Notes: generated from the sequence alone by a model not told the origin. DNA of 64,000 nt from Aestuariivirga litoralis (GCF_003234965.1 NZ_QKVK01000001.1:744001-808000), one strand, 5' to 3'. Positions 45,971 through 55,134 are shown, counted from the stretch's first letter. Numbers and translations are program-made.

Positions 45971-47337
45971 CGGCGCCGCGCAGCCTGCAGGCGCGGCTCG
46001 GCCTCTGGCTCGGCCTGCTGCTCACCCTGCTGTGGGTCGCCGCGGCCTCGGTCACCGCGGTCATGCTGCGCAAGGAGATCAACGAGGTCTTCGATTCGGC
46101 CCTGCAGGAAACCGCCCAGCGCCTGCTGCCGCTCGCCGTCATGGACATCGTCGACCGCGAGGATGACGGCGCCACCCAGCGCCTCGGCGCCCTGCGCGGC
46201 CATGACGAGTATTTCACCTATGTGGTGCGCGACGCGCAGGGCCGCGTCCTGCTGCAGTCGCACGCCGCCGACCCCGCCGTCTTTCCGCCCTATGTGAAGC
46301 CGGGCTTCAGTCAGACCGCGCAGCATCGGATCTACAGCGACGAGGCGCTGAAGGGCAGCCTGCGCATCTCGGTGGCCGAGCCGCTGGCCCACCGCGCCAG
46401 CGTGCTGCGCGAGATCGTGCTGGCACTCGGCCTGCCGCTGCTGCTGGTCATTCCGGTTGCCCTCCTCACCATCGTGCTGGTGGTGCGGGCGAGCCTCGCG
46501 CCGCTGCGCCGCTTCAGCGCCAGGCTCGCCTCGCGCGGCGGGCGCGATCTCTCCGCCGTGCCGGCCGACGGGCTTCCCGCCGAGATCACGCCGGTCGCCG
46601 CCGCCCTCAACGACGTGCTGGCCAGGCTCAAGGCCGCCTTCGAGGCGGAGCGCAGCTTCGCCTCGCATGCCGCGCATGAACTGCGCACGCCGCTGGCCGG
46701 CGCCATCGCCCAGGCCCAGCGCCTGCGCGGCGAAACCGCCGACCCCGCCGCACAGGCCCGCGCCGCCGGGATCGAGGCGACGCTGAAGCGCCTCACCCGC
46801 CTGTCGGAGCGGCTGATGCAGCTGGCCCGCGCCGAGGGCGGACGGCTCAGGCTCGATGCCCCGCGTGACCTGCGGCCCGCCGCCCGCATCGTGGTGGAGG
46901 ATGCCGCGCGCGGCAGCCCGGGGCGCGTCAGGCTGACGCTTCCCCAAACACCCGTGCTCTCCGACCTCGATCCCGATGCCTTCGGCATCCTGCTCCGCAA
47001 CCTGGTGGACAACGCGCTCCGCCACGGCAAGGAAGATGGCATCGTCGAAGTCGACCTCGCACCCGGCGGCACCCTGCGCGTCGTCAATGACGGGCCAGTG
47101 GTGCCGCCCGAAACCCTGTCGCGGCTCACCGCGCGCTTCGAGCGCGGCACGGCGGGCAATGAAGGCAGCGGGCTGGGCCTCGCCATCGTCGCGGCCATTG
47201 CCGACCGGCTGTGCAGCAGCCTCGTGCTGCGCTCGCCCGCCACGGGGCGCGACGCAGGCTTCGAGGTCGCGATCGCCCTTCCGGCCGAGCCCGGCCTTGC
47301 GGCAGATCAAACCGCGGCCGGCCGGACCGACGCATAG
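45967..47337 (+). CDS. Sensor histidine kinase (QseC/PmrB-like)
   Basis: A 456-aa membrane kinase starting at a GTG that overlaps the regulator stop. TM1 is at about 10-33, a ~120-aa periplasmic sensor follows with YFTYVVRDAQGRVLLQS, then TM2 at about 158-178 and a HAMP-like linker. The DHp box is FASHAAHELRTPLAGAIAQA with the phospho-His. The ATPase domain has LLRNLVDNALRHG (N box) and EGSGLGLAIVAAIA (G2 box). The sensed signal is unknown. The VIT-family metal transporter follows after 40 bp, so Fe/Mn or redox stress is an attractive guess. Confidence 0.93.
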   Translation: MTAPRSLQARLGLWLGLLLTLLWVAAASVTAVMLRKEINEVFDSALQETAQRLLPLAVMDIVDREDDGATQRLGALRGHDEYFTYVVRDAQGRVLLQSHAADPAVFPPYVKPGFSQTAQHRIYSDEALKGSLRISVAEPLAHRASVLREIVLALGLPLLLVIPVALLTIVLVVRASLAPLRRFSARLASRGGRDLSAVPADGLPAEITPVAAALNDVLARLKAAFEAERSFASHAAHELRTPLAGAIAQAQRLRGETADPAAQARAAGIEATLKRLTRLSERLMQLARAEGGRLRLDAPRDLRPAARIVVEDAARGSPGRVRLTLPQTPVLSDLDPDAFGILLRNLVDNALRHGKEDGIVEVDLAPGGTLRVVNDGPVVPPETLSRLTARFERGTAGNEGSGLGLAIVAAIADRLCSSLVLRSPATGRDAGFEVAIALPAEPGLAADQTAAGRTDA

Positions 47338-47377
47338 ACAATCAGGCCAATACCCACCCCGAGAGGACCCCTTCATC

Positions 47378-48100
47378 ATGAGCGGCGGCAAGACCGAACT
47401 TCCCTACCAGTCGGCCCACGAGGAGCTGCACTACATCAACCGCTCCGGCTGGCTGCGCGCCGCGGTGCTCGGCGCCAATGACGGCATCGTGTCGGTGTCC
47501 TCGCTGGTGGTCGGCGTCGCCGCCGCCGATCCTTCGCCCTCCGCCGTGCTCATCGCGGGCTTCGCCGGCCTCGCTGCCGGTGCGATGTCGATGGCGGCCG
47601 GCGAATATGTCTCCGTCAGCTCGCAGTCCGACATCGAGCAGGCCGACATCGCGCGCGAGCGCCAGGCCCTCATCGACACGCCGGAAGCGGAAGAGGCCGA
47701 GCTCGCCTCGATCTATGAAGCGCGCGGCCTCACGCCTGCCACCGCGGCCCTCGTGGCGCGCGAGCTGACGGCGAAGGATGCGCTGGCCGCCCATGTGCGT
47801 GACGAGCTCGGCCTGTCGGAGGTGCATGCCGCCAACCCGCTGCAGGCGGCACTGGCCTCCGGCCTCACCTTCTGCGTTGCCGCTGCATTGCCGGTGATCG
47901 CCGCCATCCTCGCGCCGCCCGGCCAGATCATCCTCACGGTCGTCATCACCACGCTGGTGGCGCTGGCGGGCCTCGGCGCGCTCGGCGCCCATGCGGGTGC
48001 CGCCCCCAAGCTGCCCGCCACCCTGCGCGTGCTGTTCTGGGGCGCGGCCGCCATGGCCATCACGGCGGGCGTGGGCCACCTCTTCGGGGTCAGCGTCTAG
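47378..48100 (+). CDS. VIT1/CCC1-family metal transporter
   Basis: A 240-aa integral membrane protein of the VIT family, which moves Fe2+ or Mn2+ out of the cytoplasm. The signature RAAVLGANDGIVSVSSLVVG opens TM1; GAMSMAAGEYVSVSSQSD completes TM2; a cytoplasmic Glu-rich metal-binding helix region (about 75-140, with ERQALIDTPEAEEAELASIY) follows, then three more helices. Length is typical for bacterial members. Only 40 bp separate it from the kinase gene, so co-transcription with the two-component system is likely. Confidence 0.92.
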   Translation: MSGGKTELPYQSAHEELHYINRSGWLRAAVLGANDGIVSVSSLVVGVAAADPSPSAVLIAGFAGLAAGAMSMAAGEYVSVSSQSDIEQADIARERQALIDTPEAEEAELASIYEARGLTPATAALVARELTAKDALAAHVRDELGLSEVHAANPLQAALASGLTFCVAAALPVIAAILAPPGQIILTVVITTLVALAGLGALGAHAGAAPKLPATLRVLFWGAAAMAITAGVGHLFGVSV

Positions 48101-48213
48101 GCGCCGAAAGCCCGCCAGTCGGCCCGACACAGCACTGTCATATCCCGCGCCTAGCAACGCGCCTGCCGCCGCGATCGACCGCGCGCGGCCAGGCAACACA
48201 ACAGGATATGATC

Positions 48214-49317
48214 ATGACATTCTCCACCCGGCTTCTGCATTCCACCATGGCACTGGCCATGCTTGCGTCGGCCGTTCCTGCGCAGGCTGGCGCGATGGAA
48301 GACCTCGTGGCCGCCGCGCAGAAGGAAGGCGAGCTCACCGTCATCGCGCTGCCGCGCGACTGGTGCGGCTATGGCAAGGTGATCGACGGCTTCAAGGCCA
48401 AGTACAATCTCAAGGTCAACGAGCTCAACCCGGATGCGGGCTCGGCCGACGAGCTCGAGGCGATCCGCGCCAACAAGGACAACAAGGGCCCGCAGGCCCC
48501 CGACGTGATCGACGTCGGCCTCGCCTTCGGCCCGCAGGCCCAGAAGGAAGGCCTGCTGCAGCCCTACAAGGTCATGACCTGGGACGAGATCCCGGCCGAC
48601 GTGAAGGACGCCGACGGCCACTGGTATGCCGACTACTACGGCGTCATGGCCTTCGGCGTGAACAAGGACATCGTCAAGACCACGCCCGCCGACTGGGCCG
48701 ACCTGCTGAAGCCCGACTATGCCAACTCCGTTGCCCTGACCGGCGATCCGCGCGCCTCGAACCAGGCGATCCTCGCCATCATGTCGGCCGGCATGTCGCG
48801 GGGCGCCCAGCCCGGCACCGAATCGGGCGAGAAGGGCCTCGAACTGATGGCCGAGCTCAACAAGGCCGGCAATTTCGTGCCCGTCACCGGCAAGTCCGGC
48901 ACCATCGCCCAGGGCCAGACGCCGATCGTGGTCGCCTGGGACTACAACCTGCTCGCCTGGCGTGACAGCCTGAAGGGCAACCCGCCGATGGACGTGGTGA
49001 TCCCCGCCTCCTCCTCGCTCGCCGGTGTCTATGTGCAGGCGATCTCGGCCTTCGCACCGCACCCCAATGCTGCCAGGCTGTGGATGGAATACATCTACTC
49101 GGACGAAGGCCAGCTCGCCTGGCTCGAGGGCTACTGCCACCCTGCGCGCTTCAACGCCATGTCGGCCGCCGGCAAGATCTCTCCCGAGCTGCTGGCCAAG
49201 CTGCCGCCCGCCGAAGGCTATGCCAAGGCCGTGTTCCCCACCGTCGCGCAGCAGGAGGCCAACAAGGCCGCCGTCACCGGCGGCTGGGACAAGGTCGTCG
49301 GTGCCAACGTCCAGTAG
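48214..49317 (+). CDS. ABC transporter substrate-binding protein
   Basis: A 367-aa secreted binding protein of the extracellular-solute-binding family 1/6 group (AfuA/PotD-like). Signal peptide ends near VPAQA-GAME. Recognisable parts are EGELTVIALPRDWCGYGKVI, ADYYGVMAFGVNKDIV and the typical EYIYSDEGQLAWLEGY. Ligands of such proteins include Fe3+, polyamines, thiamine and 2-aminoethylphosphonate; none can be chosen from sequence. ACAGGA is at the right distance for the ATG at 48214 and too close for that at 48208. A stem-loop follows the stop, then two permeases and an ATPase. Confidence 0.88.
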   Translation: MTFSTRLLHSTMALAMLASAVPAQAGAMEDLVAAAQKEGELTVIALPRDWCGYGKVIDGFKAKYNLKVNELNPDAGSADELEAIRANKDNKGPQAPDVIDVGLAFGPQAQKEGLLQPYKVMTWDEIPADVKDADGHWYADYYGVMAFGVNKDIVKTTPADWADLLKPDYANSVALTGDPRASNQAILAIMSAGMSRGAQPGTESGEKGLELMAELNKAGNFVPVTGKSGTIAQGQTPIVVAWDYNLLAWRDSLKGNPPMDVVIPASSSLAGVYVQAISAFAPHPNAARLWMEYIYSDEGQLAWLEGYCHPARFNAMSAAGKISPELLAKLPPAEGYAKAVFPTVAQQEANKAAVTGGWDKVVGANVQ

Positions 49318-49340
49318 CGGCGCAGAAGCTCCCGCAACGC

Positions 49341-49368
49341 GCTCCGTCCCGCTGCCGCGGGACGGAGC
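49341..49368 (+). promoter_or_regulatory. Intercistronic stem-loop after the binding-protein gene
   Basis: A perfect 11-bp stem (GCTCCGTCCCG/CGGGACGGAGC, loop CTGCCG) without T-run lies between binding-protein and permease genes. Such structures commonly stabilise the 3' end of the abundant binding-protein mRNA and lower downstream expression. Confidence 0.6.
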
Positions 49369-49388
49369 CTTCCATTGGAACACCGAGC

Positions 49389-50264
49389 ATGAGCGTGACG
49401 GCACCGCCGCGGCGCAGCGAACATCCGGTCCTCAAATGGCTCGGCGTGGCGCCCTTCGCGCTCTTCGCCCTGCTCTTCCTCATCCTGCCGACGATCCGCA
49501 TCGTCATCGCCTCCTTCCAGACGCCGGAGGGGCGCTTCACCCTCGGCAACCTCGCCGGGCTTGCCACCCCCAGCATCCTCGACGCCGCCATGCTGTCGCT
49601 GAAGCTGAGCCTCGTCACCGCCTTCTTCGGCGGCCTCATCGGCCTCGTCATCGCCGTCGCGGTAACGCGCGGCGGGCTGCCGGACTGGCTGCGCGGCGGC
49701 ATGCTCACCTTCTCGGGGGTTGCCTCCAACTTCGCCGGCGTGCCGCTGGCCTTCGCCTTCATCGCCACGCTCGGGCGCCTTGGCCTCGTCACCGTGCTGC
49801 TGCGCGACTGGTTCGGCATCAACCTCGCCGCGCTGGGCTTCAACCTCATCAGCTTCACCGGGCTTGCCGTCACCTATCTCTATTTCCAGATCCCGCTGAT
49901 GATCCTCATCATCACGCCGGCCCTCGACGGCCTGAAGCGCGAGTGGAACGAGGCGGCACAGACGCTGGGCGCCAGCAACGCGCAATACTGGCGCATGGTG
50001 GCGCTCCCCGTGCTGTGGCCGGCGCTGCTCGGCTCCTTCGCGCTGCTCTTCGCCAATGCCTTCGGCGCGGTGGCCACCGCCATGGCGCTCACCGGCTCGG
50101 CACTGTCGATCGTGCCCATCATCCTCTTCGCACAGATCCGCGGCGACGTGCTGAACGATCCGCATCTGGGCTACGCGCTGGCCTTCGGCATGATCGTCGT
50201 CACCGGCATCGCCAACCTCATCTACATCCTGCTCCGCGTGCGGGCGGAAAGGTGGCTGAAATGA
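49389..50264 (+). CDS. ABC transporter permease (PotB/CysT-like)
   Basis: A 291-aa permease with about six transmembrane helices and the EAA loop EWNEAAQTLGASNAQYWRMV. The ATG at 49389 follows a GAACACCGAGC stretch; the open frame upstream is antisense-like read-through of the binding-protein gene and is not used. It overlaps the second permease by 4 bp. Together they form a heterodimeric channel for the binding protein upstream. Confidence 0.92.
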   Translation: MSVTAPPRRSEHPVLKWLGVAPFALFALLFLILPTIRIVIASFQTPEGRFTLGNLAGLATPSILDAAMLSLKLSLVTAFFGGLIGLVIAVAVTRGGLPDWLRGGMLTFSGVASNFAGVPLAFAFIATLGRLGLVTVLLRDWFGINLAALGFNLISFTGLAVTYLYFQIPLMILIITPALDGLKREWNEAAQTLGASNAQYWRMVALPVLWPALLGSFALLFANAFGAVATAMALTGSALSIVPIILFAQIRGDVLNDPHLGYALAFGMIVVTGIANLIYILLRVRAERWLK

Positions 50265-51049
50265 CGCCGGGCAGGGTCTGGGCCTGGGTCGCCGCGGGCT
50301 TCGGCGCAATCTACTTCGCGCTGCCGCTCATCGGCACCTTCGAGTTCTCGCTGCGGGCGCGGCGCGGCGTCTATTCCTTCGACGCCTACCGCAGCGTGCT
50401 GGCCGACCCGCAGTTCCAGGCGACCTTCCTCTATTCCGTGGTCATGGCGCTGCTCACCATCGTCATGGGCGTGCTGATCGTGACGCCCACCGCATTCTGG
50501 GTCAGGCTCAAGCTGCCGTCGATCCGGCCGGTGGTCGAGTTCATCACCCTGCTGCCGCTGGTCATCCCGCCCATCGTGCTGGTCTTCGGCTACATCCGCC
50601 TCTACAACACCGCGAGCGTCCTGCCGCTGACCGGTTCCACCCTGGGCACCAACCTGCTGCTCATGCTGGGCTACACCACGCTGGCACTCCCCTACATGTA
50701 CCGCGCCGTCGACACCGGGCTGCGCACCCTCGACGTGCGCACCATCACCGAAGCCGCCCAGATGCTGGGCGCGGGCTGGCTCACCATCCTCGCCCGGCTG
50801 ATCCTGCCCAATGTGCTGGTGGCCGTCTTGTCCGGCGCCTTCCTCACCTTCGCCATCGTCATCGGCGAATATGTGCTGGCTGCCCTTCTCAACCGACCCG
50901 CCTTCGGGCCCTACATGGTGTGGATGGGGTCCAACCGCGCCTATGAGCCGGCGGCCCTTGCCGTCATCGCCTTCGCCGTCACCTGGGGTTGCCTCGGGCT
51001 GATCCAGCTCGCCACCCGCCTTGCCCCGCATACGAGAGCCAGACGCTGA
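50261..51049 (+). CDS. ABC transporter permease (PotC-like)
   Basis: A 262-aa permease, six predicted helices, EAA loop RTITEAAQMLGAGWLTILAR, and a C-terminal segment FAIVIGEYVLAALLN typical of the polyamine/phosphonate/iron type permeases. Start and stop overlap the flanking genes by 4 bp and 1 bp, a fully coupled operon. Confidence 0.92.
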   Translation: MTPGRVWAWVAAGFGAIYFALPLIGTFEFSLRARRGVYSFDAYRSVLADPQFQATFLYSVVMALLTIVMGVLIVTPTAFWVRLKLPSIRPVVEFITLLPLVIPPIVLVFGYIRLYNTASVLPLTGSTLGTNLLLMLGYTTLALPYMYRAVDTGLRTLDVRTITEAAQMLGAGWLTILARLILPNVLVAVLSGAFLTFAIVIGEYVLAALLNRPAFGPYMVWMGSNRAYEPAALAVIAFAVTWGCLGLIQLATRLAPHTRARR

Positions 51050-52107
51050 TGTCCTTCATCCAACTCAACGGCCTCGCCAAGCAGTTCGGGCCAACCAGGG
51101 TCGTCAACGACTTCTCGCTGTCGATTCCCAAGGGCGCCTTCGTCTCCCTCCTCGGCCCCTCGGGATGCGGCAAGACGACCGTGCTGCGCATGCTGGCGGG
51201 CCTCGAGCAGCCGAGCGCAGGCTCGATCACCATCGACGGCAAGGACGTCACCACCCTCAAGGCCAACCAGCGCCAGATCGGCATGGTGTTCCAGGCCTAT
51301 GCGCTGTTTCCCAATCTCACGGTGGCTGAGAACGTGGCCTTCGGCCTGCGCGTCGCAGGCAGGCCGCGCACCGAGATCGACAGGCGCGTTGCGGAAATGC
51401 TGGAGCTGATCGGCCTTCCCGATCTCGGCGCCCGCTATCCCTTCCAGCTGTCGGGCGGCCAGCAGCAGCGCGTGGCGCTGGCCCGCGCCATTGCGCCCCG
51501 CCCGCGCGTGCTGCTGCTCGACGAGCCGCTGTCGGCACTCGACGCGAAGATCCGCGTGAGCCTCCGCAGTGAAATCCGCGCCATCCAGCGCGAGCTCGGC
51601 ATCACCACCGTCTTCGTCACCCATGACCAGGAAGAGGCGCTCAGCATCTCCGACCAGGTCGTCGTGATGTACAAGGGCATCGCCGAGCAGGCTGGAACGC
51701 CCTTCGAGATCTACAATGCGCCGAAGACCAGCTTCGTCGCCACCTTCGTGGGGACATTGAATGTCCTGCAGGGCGAGGTCGAGGATGGGGCTGCGGGCAC
51801 CGTGCGGGTGGGCGAGGCACGCCTGCCCCTCGCCGCGCCGATTGCCGCCGCAAAGGGCGCGCGCGTGGCGCTCGCCGTGCGGCCCGAGAGCGTGCGGCTC
51901 AAGGGGGCCGAGACCTGCGACATCGAGGTCCCGGCCGACATCCAGGATGTGTCGTTCCTCGGCTCCGTCATCCGCATCCGCGCGGCCATGCTGGGCACAC
52001 GCGTCGAATTCGACATGTTCAACCAGCCCGACATGCCACCGCCTGCGCCCGGCTCGCGGGTGACCGTCGGCCTCAACAGCCGCGATCTTCTGCTGCTCGC
52101 CGACTGA
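51049..52107 (+). CDS. ABC transporter ATP-binding protein (PotA/FbpC-like)
   Basis: A 352-aa ATPase. Walker A GPSGCGKTT, Q-loop VFQAYALFPNLTV, signature LSGGQQQRVALARA, Walker B LLLDEPLSALD and switch FVTHDQEEAL are intact. A C-terminal TOBE-type regulatory domain runs from about 240. The class fits importers for Fe3+, polyamines or phosphonates. The operon ends with a perfect 12-bp hairpin directly after the stop. Confidence 0.95.
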   Translation: MSFIQLNGLAKQFGPTRVVNDFSLSIPKGAFVSLLGPSGCGKTTVLRMLAGLEQPSAGSITIDGKDVTTLKANQRQIGMVFQAYALFPNLTVAENVAFGLRVAGRPRTEIDRRVAEMLELIGLPDLGARYPFQLSGGQQQRVALARAIAPRPRVLLLDEPLSALDAKIRVSLRSEIRAIQRELGITTVFVTHDQEEALSISDQVVVMYKGIAEQAGTPFEIYNAPKTSFVATFVGTLNVLQGEVEDGAAGTVRVGEARLPLAAPIAAAKGARVALAVRPESVRLKGAETCDIEVPADIQDVSFLGSVIRIRAAMLGTRVEFDMFNQPDMPPPAPGSRVTVGLNSRDLLLLAD

Positions 52108-52108
52108 G

Positions 52109-52135
52109 AGCGACGGCGACGGCGTCGCCGTCGCT
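52109..52135 (+). terminator. Terminator hairpin of the ABC operon
   Basis: A perfect 12-bp stem AGCGACGGCGAC/GTCGCCGTCGCT with loop GGC begins 2 bp after the ATPase stop. The following TT belongs to the -35 of the arsR promoter, so terminator and promoter abut. Confidence 0.75.
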
Positions 52136-52168
52136 TGACTGTCACAAAACCCGTCGATAATTCCCGAC
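52135..52168 (+). promoter_or_regulatory. arsR promoter with candidate ArsR operator
   Basis: -35 TTGACT (52135-52140), 17-bp spacer, -10 TAATTC (52158-52163); GATAAT at 52156-52161 is an alternative -10. The inverted repeat GTCG-N8-CGAC (52153-52168) overlaps the -10 and is a plausible ArsR repressor site. Transcription would begin at about 52170, next to the ATG at 52171. Confidence 0.65.
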
Positions 52169-52170
52169 AT

Positions 52171-52527
52171 ATGAAACAGGATCTTGCCATCGAAGCCTTC
52201 TCGGCCCTGTCCCAGCCCACCCGGCTCGAGGCCTTCCGCCTTCTGGTGAAGCAGGAGCCGGACGGCCTTCCGGCAGGTGAGATCGCCCGCAGGCTGGACG
52301 TGCCGCACAATACCATGTCGACGCACCTGGCCATTCTCAGCCGCGCCGGCCTCATATCCGCCCAACGCCACAGCCGGAGCATGATCTACCGGGTCGAGCT
52401 GTCAGCCGTCCGGAAGCTCGTGATGTTCCTCCTGAAGGACTGCTGCAACGGCCAGCCCGAGCTCTGCGCCCCTCTCATCGACGAGATTTCCAGATCCTGT
52501 TCAACCTCCGGAGCTTGCTGTGGCTGA
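52171..52527 (+). CDS. arsR: ArsR family arsenic-responsive repressor
   Basis: A 118-aa ArsR/SmtB winged-helix repressor: ALSQPTRLEAFRLLV, DVPHNTMSTHLAILSRAGLI (recognition helix), SRSMIYRVE wing. The As(III) site is C-terminal: DCCNGQPELC, the Cys-Cys-x5-Cys type found in Acidithiobacillus and rhizobial ArsR rather than the alpha3 CVC type. More Cys follow at the end (SCSTSGACCG). The in-frame ATG at 52135 region is within the promoter and is not used. It overlaps arsC by 8 bp. There is no Shine-Dalgarno before the ATG. Confidence 0.93.
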   Translation: MKQDLAIEAFSALSQPTRLEAFRLLVKQEPDGLPAGEIARRLDVPHNTMSTHLAILSRAGLISAQRHSRSMIYRVELSAVRKLVMFLLKDCCNGQPELCAPLIDEISRSCSTSGACCG

Positions 52528-53014
52528 CCGAAACTACAATGTCCTCTTCCTGTGCACCGGAAACTCCGCCCGTTCGATCTTCGGAGAGGCGATCCTGAAC
52601 AAGGCCGGTCACGGCCGGTTCACCGCTTTCAGTGCCGGAAGCAGACCGGCAGGCGCCATTCATCCCTATGCCGAAGACCTGCTTCGTCAGCTGGGCTACC
52701 CGCTCTCCGGGCTCCGCTCCAAGGGCTGGGACGGGTTCTCCGGTCAAGACTCCCCAAAGCTCGACTTCGTCTTCACCGTCTGTGACGATGCCGCGGCGGA
52801 AACATGCCCGGCATGGCCGGGGCAGCCCTTGTCCGCACATTGGGGCGTCCCGGATCCCGTCAAGGTCACGGGCACCGAGGCAGAAAGGCGGCTCGCCTTT
52901 GCCGACGCCTACCGGATGCTCAACAACCGCATCTCCGCCTTCATCAACCTTCCCATCGCCTCACTCGACCGGCTCAGCCTCAAGAACCGGCTGGACGAGA
53001 TCGGCAAGCTCTGA
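52520..53014 (+). CDS. arsC: Arsenate reductase, low-molecular-weight PTPase type
   Basis: A 164-aa ArsC of the LMW protein-tyrosine-phosphatase fold. P-loop LCTGNSARS carries the nucleophilic Cys, and WGVPDPV holds the general-acid Asp. Further redox Cys lie in TVCDDAAAETCP. It reduces As(V) to As(III) using thioredoxin or glutaredoxin. The GTG start sits inside the end of arsR. Confidence 0.93.
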   Translation: MADRNYNVLFLCTGNSARSIFGEAILNKAGHGRFTAFSAGSRPAGAIHPYAEDLLRQLGYPLSGLRSKGWDGFSGQDSPKLDFVFTVCDDAAAETCPAWPGQPLSAHWGVPDPVKVTGTEAERRLAFADAYRMLNNRISAFINLPIASLDRLSLKNRLDEIGKL

Positions 53015-53027
53015 GACCCCTTCACCA

Positions 53028-54065
53028 ATGTCACTCTTCGAACGCTACCTGACCCTCTGGGTCTTTCTCTGCATCATCGCGGGCATCGCGCTGGGGCATT
53101 TCCTGCCCGGCCTCTTCGGCGCCATCAGCGCCATGGAAGTGGCGAGGGTCAATCTGCCCGTCGCCCTCCTCATCTGGCTGATGATCATCCCGATGCTGGT
53201 GAAGATCGACTTCGCGGCCCTTTCCCAGGTGACGCGGCACTGGCGCGGCATCGGGGTCACGCTCTTCATCAACTGGGCCGTCAAGCCCTTCTCCATGGCG
53301 CTGCTCGGCTGGTTCTTCGTCGGCTACCTGTTCAGGCCATGGCTGCCCGCCGGCCAGATCGACAGCTACATCGCCGGGCTCATCCTCCTTGCCGCCGCGC
53401 CCTGCACCGCGATGGTCTTCGTCTGGAGCAACCTGACCCGCGGCGAACCGCACTTCACGCTCAGCCAGGTGGCCTTGAACGACGCGATCATGATCGTCGC
53501 CTTCGCGCCCATCGTCGCCCTGCTTCTCGGTCTCTCGGCCATCACGGTCCCATGGGAGACGCTGCTCCTGTCCGTCGCGCTCTATATCGTGGTGCCGGTC
53601 ATCGTGGCCCAGGTCATTCGCCGGGTGAAGCTTGCATCGGGTGGCGAAGCCGCTCTCCAGAAACTGCTCAAGACGCTCCAGCCCCTTTCCCTCCTGGCGC
53701 TGCTCGCCACGCTCGTCCTGCTGTTCGCCTTCCAGGGACAGCAGATCCTCGCCCAGCCCGCCGTCATCGCGCTGCTTGCCGTACCGATCCTGATCCAGGT
53801 CTACTTCAATTCCGGCCTTGCCTATCTCCTGAACCGCTGGGCGGGCGAACAGCATTGCGTGGCCGGCCCCTCGGCGCTGATCGGCGCCTCGAACTTCTTC
53901 GAACTGGCGGTGGCCGCTGCCATCAGCCTGTTCGGCCTCAACTCCGGTGCGGCGCTGGCGACCGTGGTGGGGGTCCTGATCGAGGTCCCGGTCATGCTCT
54001 CGGTGGTGTGGATCGTGAACAATTCCAGGCACTGGTACGAAAGCGGCCTGAAGGCCAAGTCCTGA
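53028..54065 (+). CDS. ACR3 family arsenite efflux transporter
   Basis: A 345-aa ten-helix permease. Diagnostic ACR3 segments: [40 protein letters not shown] with the essential Cys, VALNDAIMI and [20 protein letters not shown]. It extrudes As(III) from the cytoplasm using the proton gradient, completing detoxification after ArsC. The ATG at 53028 lies 13 bp after arsC. Confidence 0.95.
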   Translation: MSLFERYLTLWVFLCIIAGIALGHFLPGLFGAISAMEVARVNLPVALLIWLMIIPMLVKIDFAALSQVTRHWRGIGVTLFINWAVKPFSMALLGWFFVGYLFRPWLPAGQIDSYIAGLILLAAAPCTAMVFVWSNLTRGEPHFTLSQVALNDAIMIVAFAPIVALLLGLSAITVPWETLLLSVALYIVVPVIVAQVIRRVKLASGGEAALQKLLKTLQPLSLLALLATLVLLFAFQGQQILAQPAVIALLAVPILIQVYFNSGLAYLLNRWAGEQHCVAGPSALIGASNFFELAVAAAISLFGLNSGAALATVVGVLIEVPVMLSVVWIVNNSRHWYESGLKAKS

Positions 54066-54090
54066 AGCAATCAAAGTCGCGGAGCAGGTC

Positions 54091-55134
54091 ATGCGTGTCG
54101 GAATCAACGGAATGGGCCGCATCGGCCGGCTGGCCCTGCGGGCAGCCCTCGGGGCAGCCGCGCGCGGCGATGATGACCCGCGCCGCGCAAACCGCCTCGA
54201 GGTCGTCCACCTCAACGAGATCAAGGGAGGCGCTGCCGCCACGGCCCATCTTCTCGAGTTCGATTCCGTCCAGGGCCGCTGGCGCGGCGGCATCGGCGCG
54301 GACGGCGAAGACACGATCCGCATCGGCGACCGAAGGCTTGGCTTCTCGGCCCATCCTGCTGCGGCCGACATTCCGTGGGGAGACCTCGGCGTCGACCTGG
54401 TGCTCGAATGCAGCGGCAAGTTCCTCAACCACGCCACGCTCGACGGCCACCTGAAGCGCGGGGCCAAGAGGGTGGTCGTCGCCGCGCCGGTCAAGGAGCC
54501 CGACGTCCTCAACGTCGTGGTGGGCGTGAACCATCACCTCTACGATCCGGCGAAGCATCCCATCGTCACGGCCGCCTCCTGCACCACCAACTGCCTTGCC
54601 CCCGTCGTCAAGGTCGTGCACGAGGCACTCGGCATCCGCCATGGGCAGATCACCACGATCCATGACCCGACCAACACCAATGTGGTGACCGACGCCCCGC
54701 ACAAGGACCTGCGCCGCGCCCGCTCCGCCATGCTGTCGCTGCAGCCGACGACCACCGGCAGCGCCACGGCCATCGCCCTCATCTATCCGGAACTCAAGGG
54801 CAAGCTCGACGGCCATGCCGTGCGCGCCCCCGTGCTCAACGCGTCCCTCACCGACTGCGTGTTCGAACTGGCGCGCGCGACGACGAAGGAAGAGGTCAAC
54901 GCCCTGTTCACCGAAGCCGCCCGGGGGCCGCTCGCCGGCATCCTCGGCTACGAACCGCGCCCGCTGGTGTCGATCGACTATGCCGGGGATACGCGCTCCT
55001 CCATCGTCGACGGGCTTTCGACACTGGTGACCGACGGCACGCTCCTCAAGGTCTATGCCTGGTACGACAACGAAATGGGCTATGCCTGCCGCATGGTCGA
55101 TCTCGCCTGCCACATGCGCGTGGTGGGGATCTGA
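54091..55134 (+). CDS. ArsJ-associated glyceraldehyde-3-phosphate dehydrogenase
   Basis: A 347-aa GAPDH-like protein. NAD loop [15 protein letters not shown], active site [11 protein letters not shown], and [20 protein letters not shown] place it in the arsenic-island GAPDH group. In this system GAPDH uses arsenate in place of phosphate to make 1-arseno-3-phosphoglycerate, which ArsJ exports. Its last base overlaps the arsJ ATG. The location inside the ars operon, not with glycolytic genes, supports this role. Confidence 0.93.
   Translation: MRVGINGMGRIGRLALRAALGAAARGDDDPRRANRLEVVHLNEIKGGAAATAHLLEFDSVQGRWRGGIGADGEDTIRIGDRRLGFSAHPAAADIPWGDLGVDLVLECSGKFLNHATLDGHLKRGAKRVVVAAPVKEPDVLNVVVGVNHHLYDPAKHPIVTAASCTTNCLAPVVKVVHEALGIRHGQITTIHDPTNTNVVTDAPHKDLRRARSAMLSLQPTTTGSATAIALIYPELKGKLDGHAVRAPVLNASLTDCVFELARATTKEEVNALFTEAARGPLAGILGYEPRPLVSIDYAGDTRSSIVDGLSTLVTDGTLLKVYAWYDNEMGYACRMVDLACHMRVVGI

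Noticed and set aside
52139-52157. Pho-box-like CTGTCAC before arsR
   Set aside because: The second half-site is offset to a 12-bp period and poorly matched, so it fails the 11-bp PhoB architecture.
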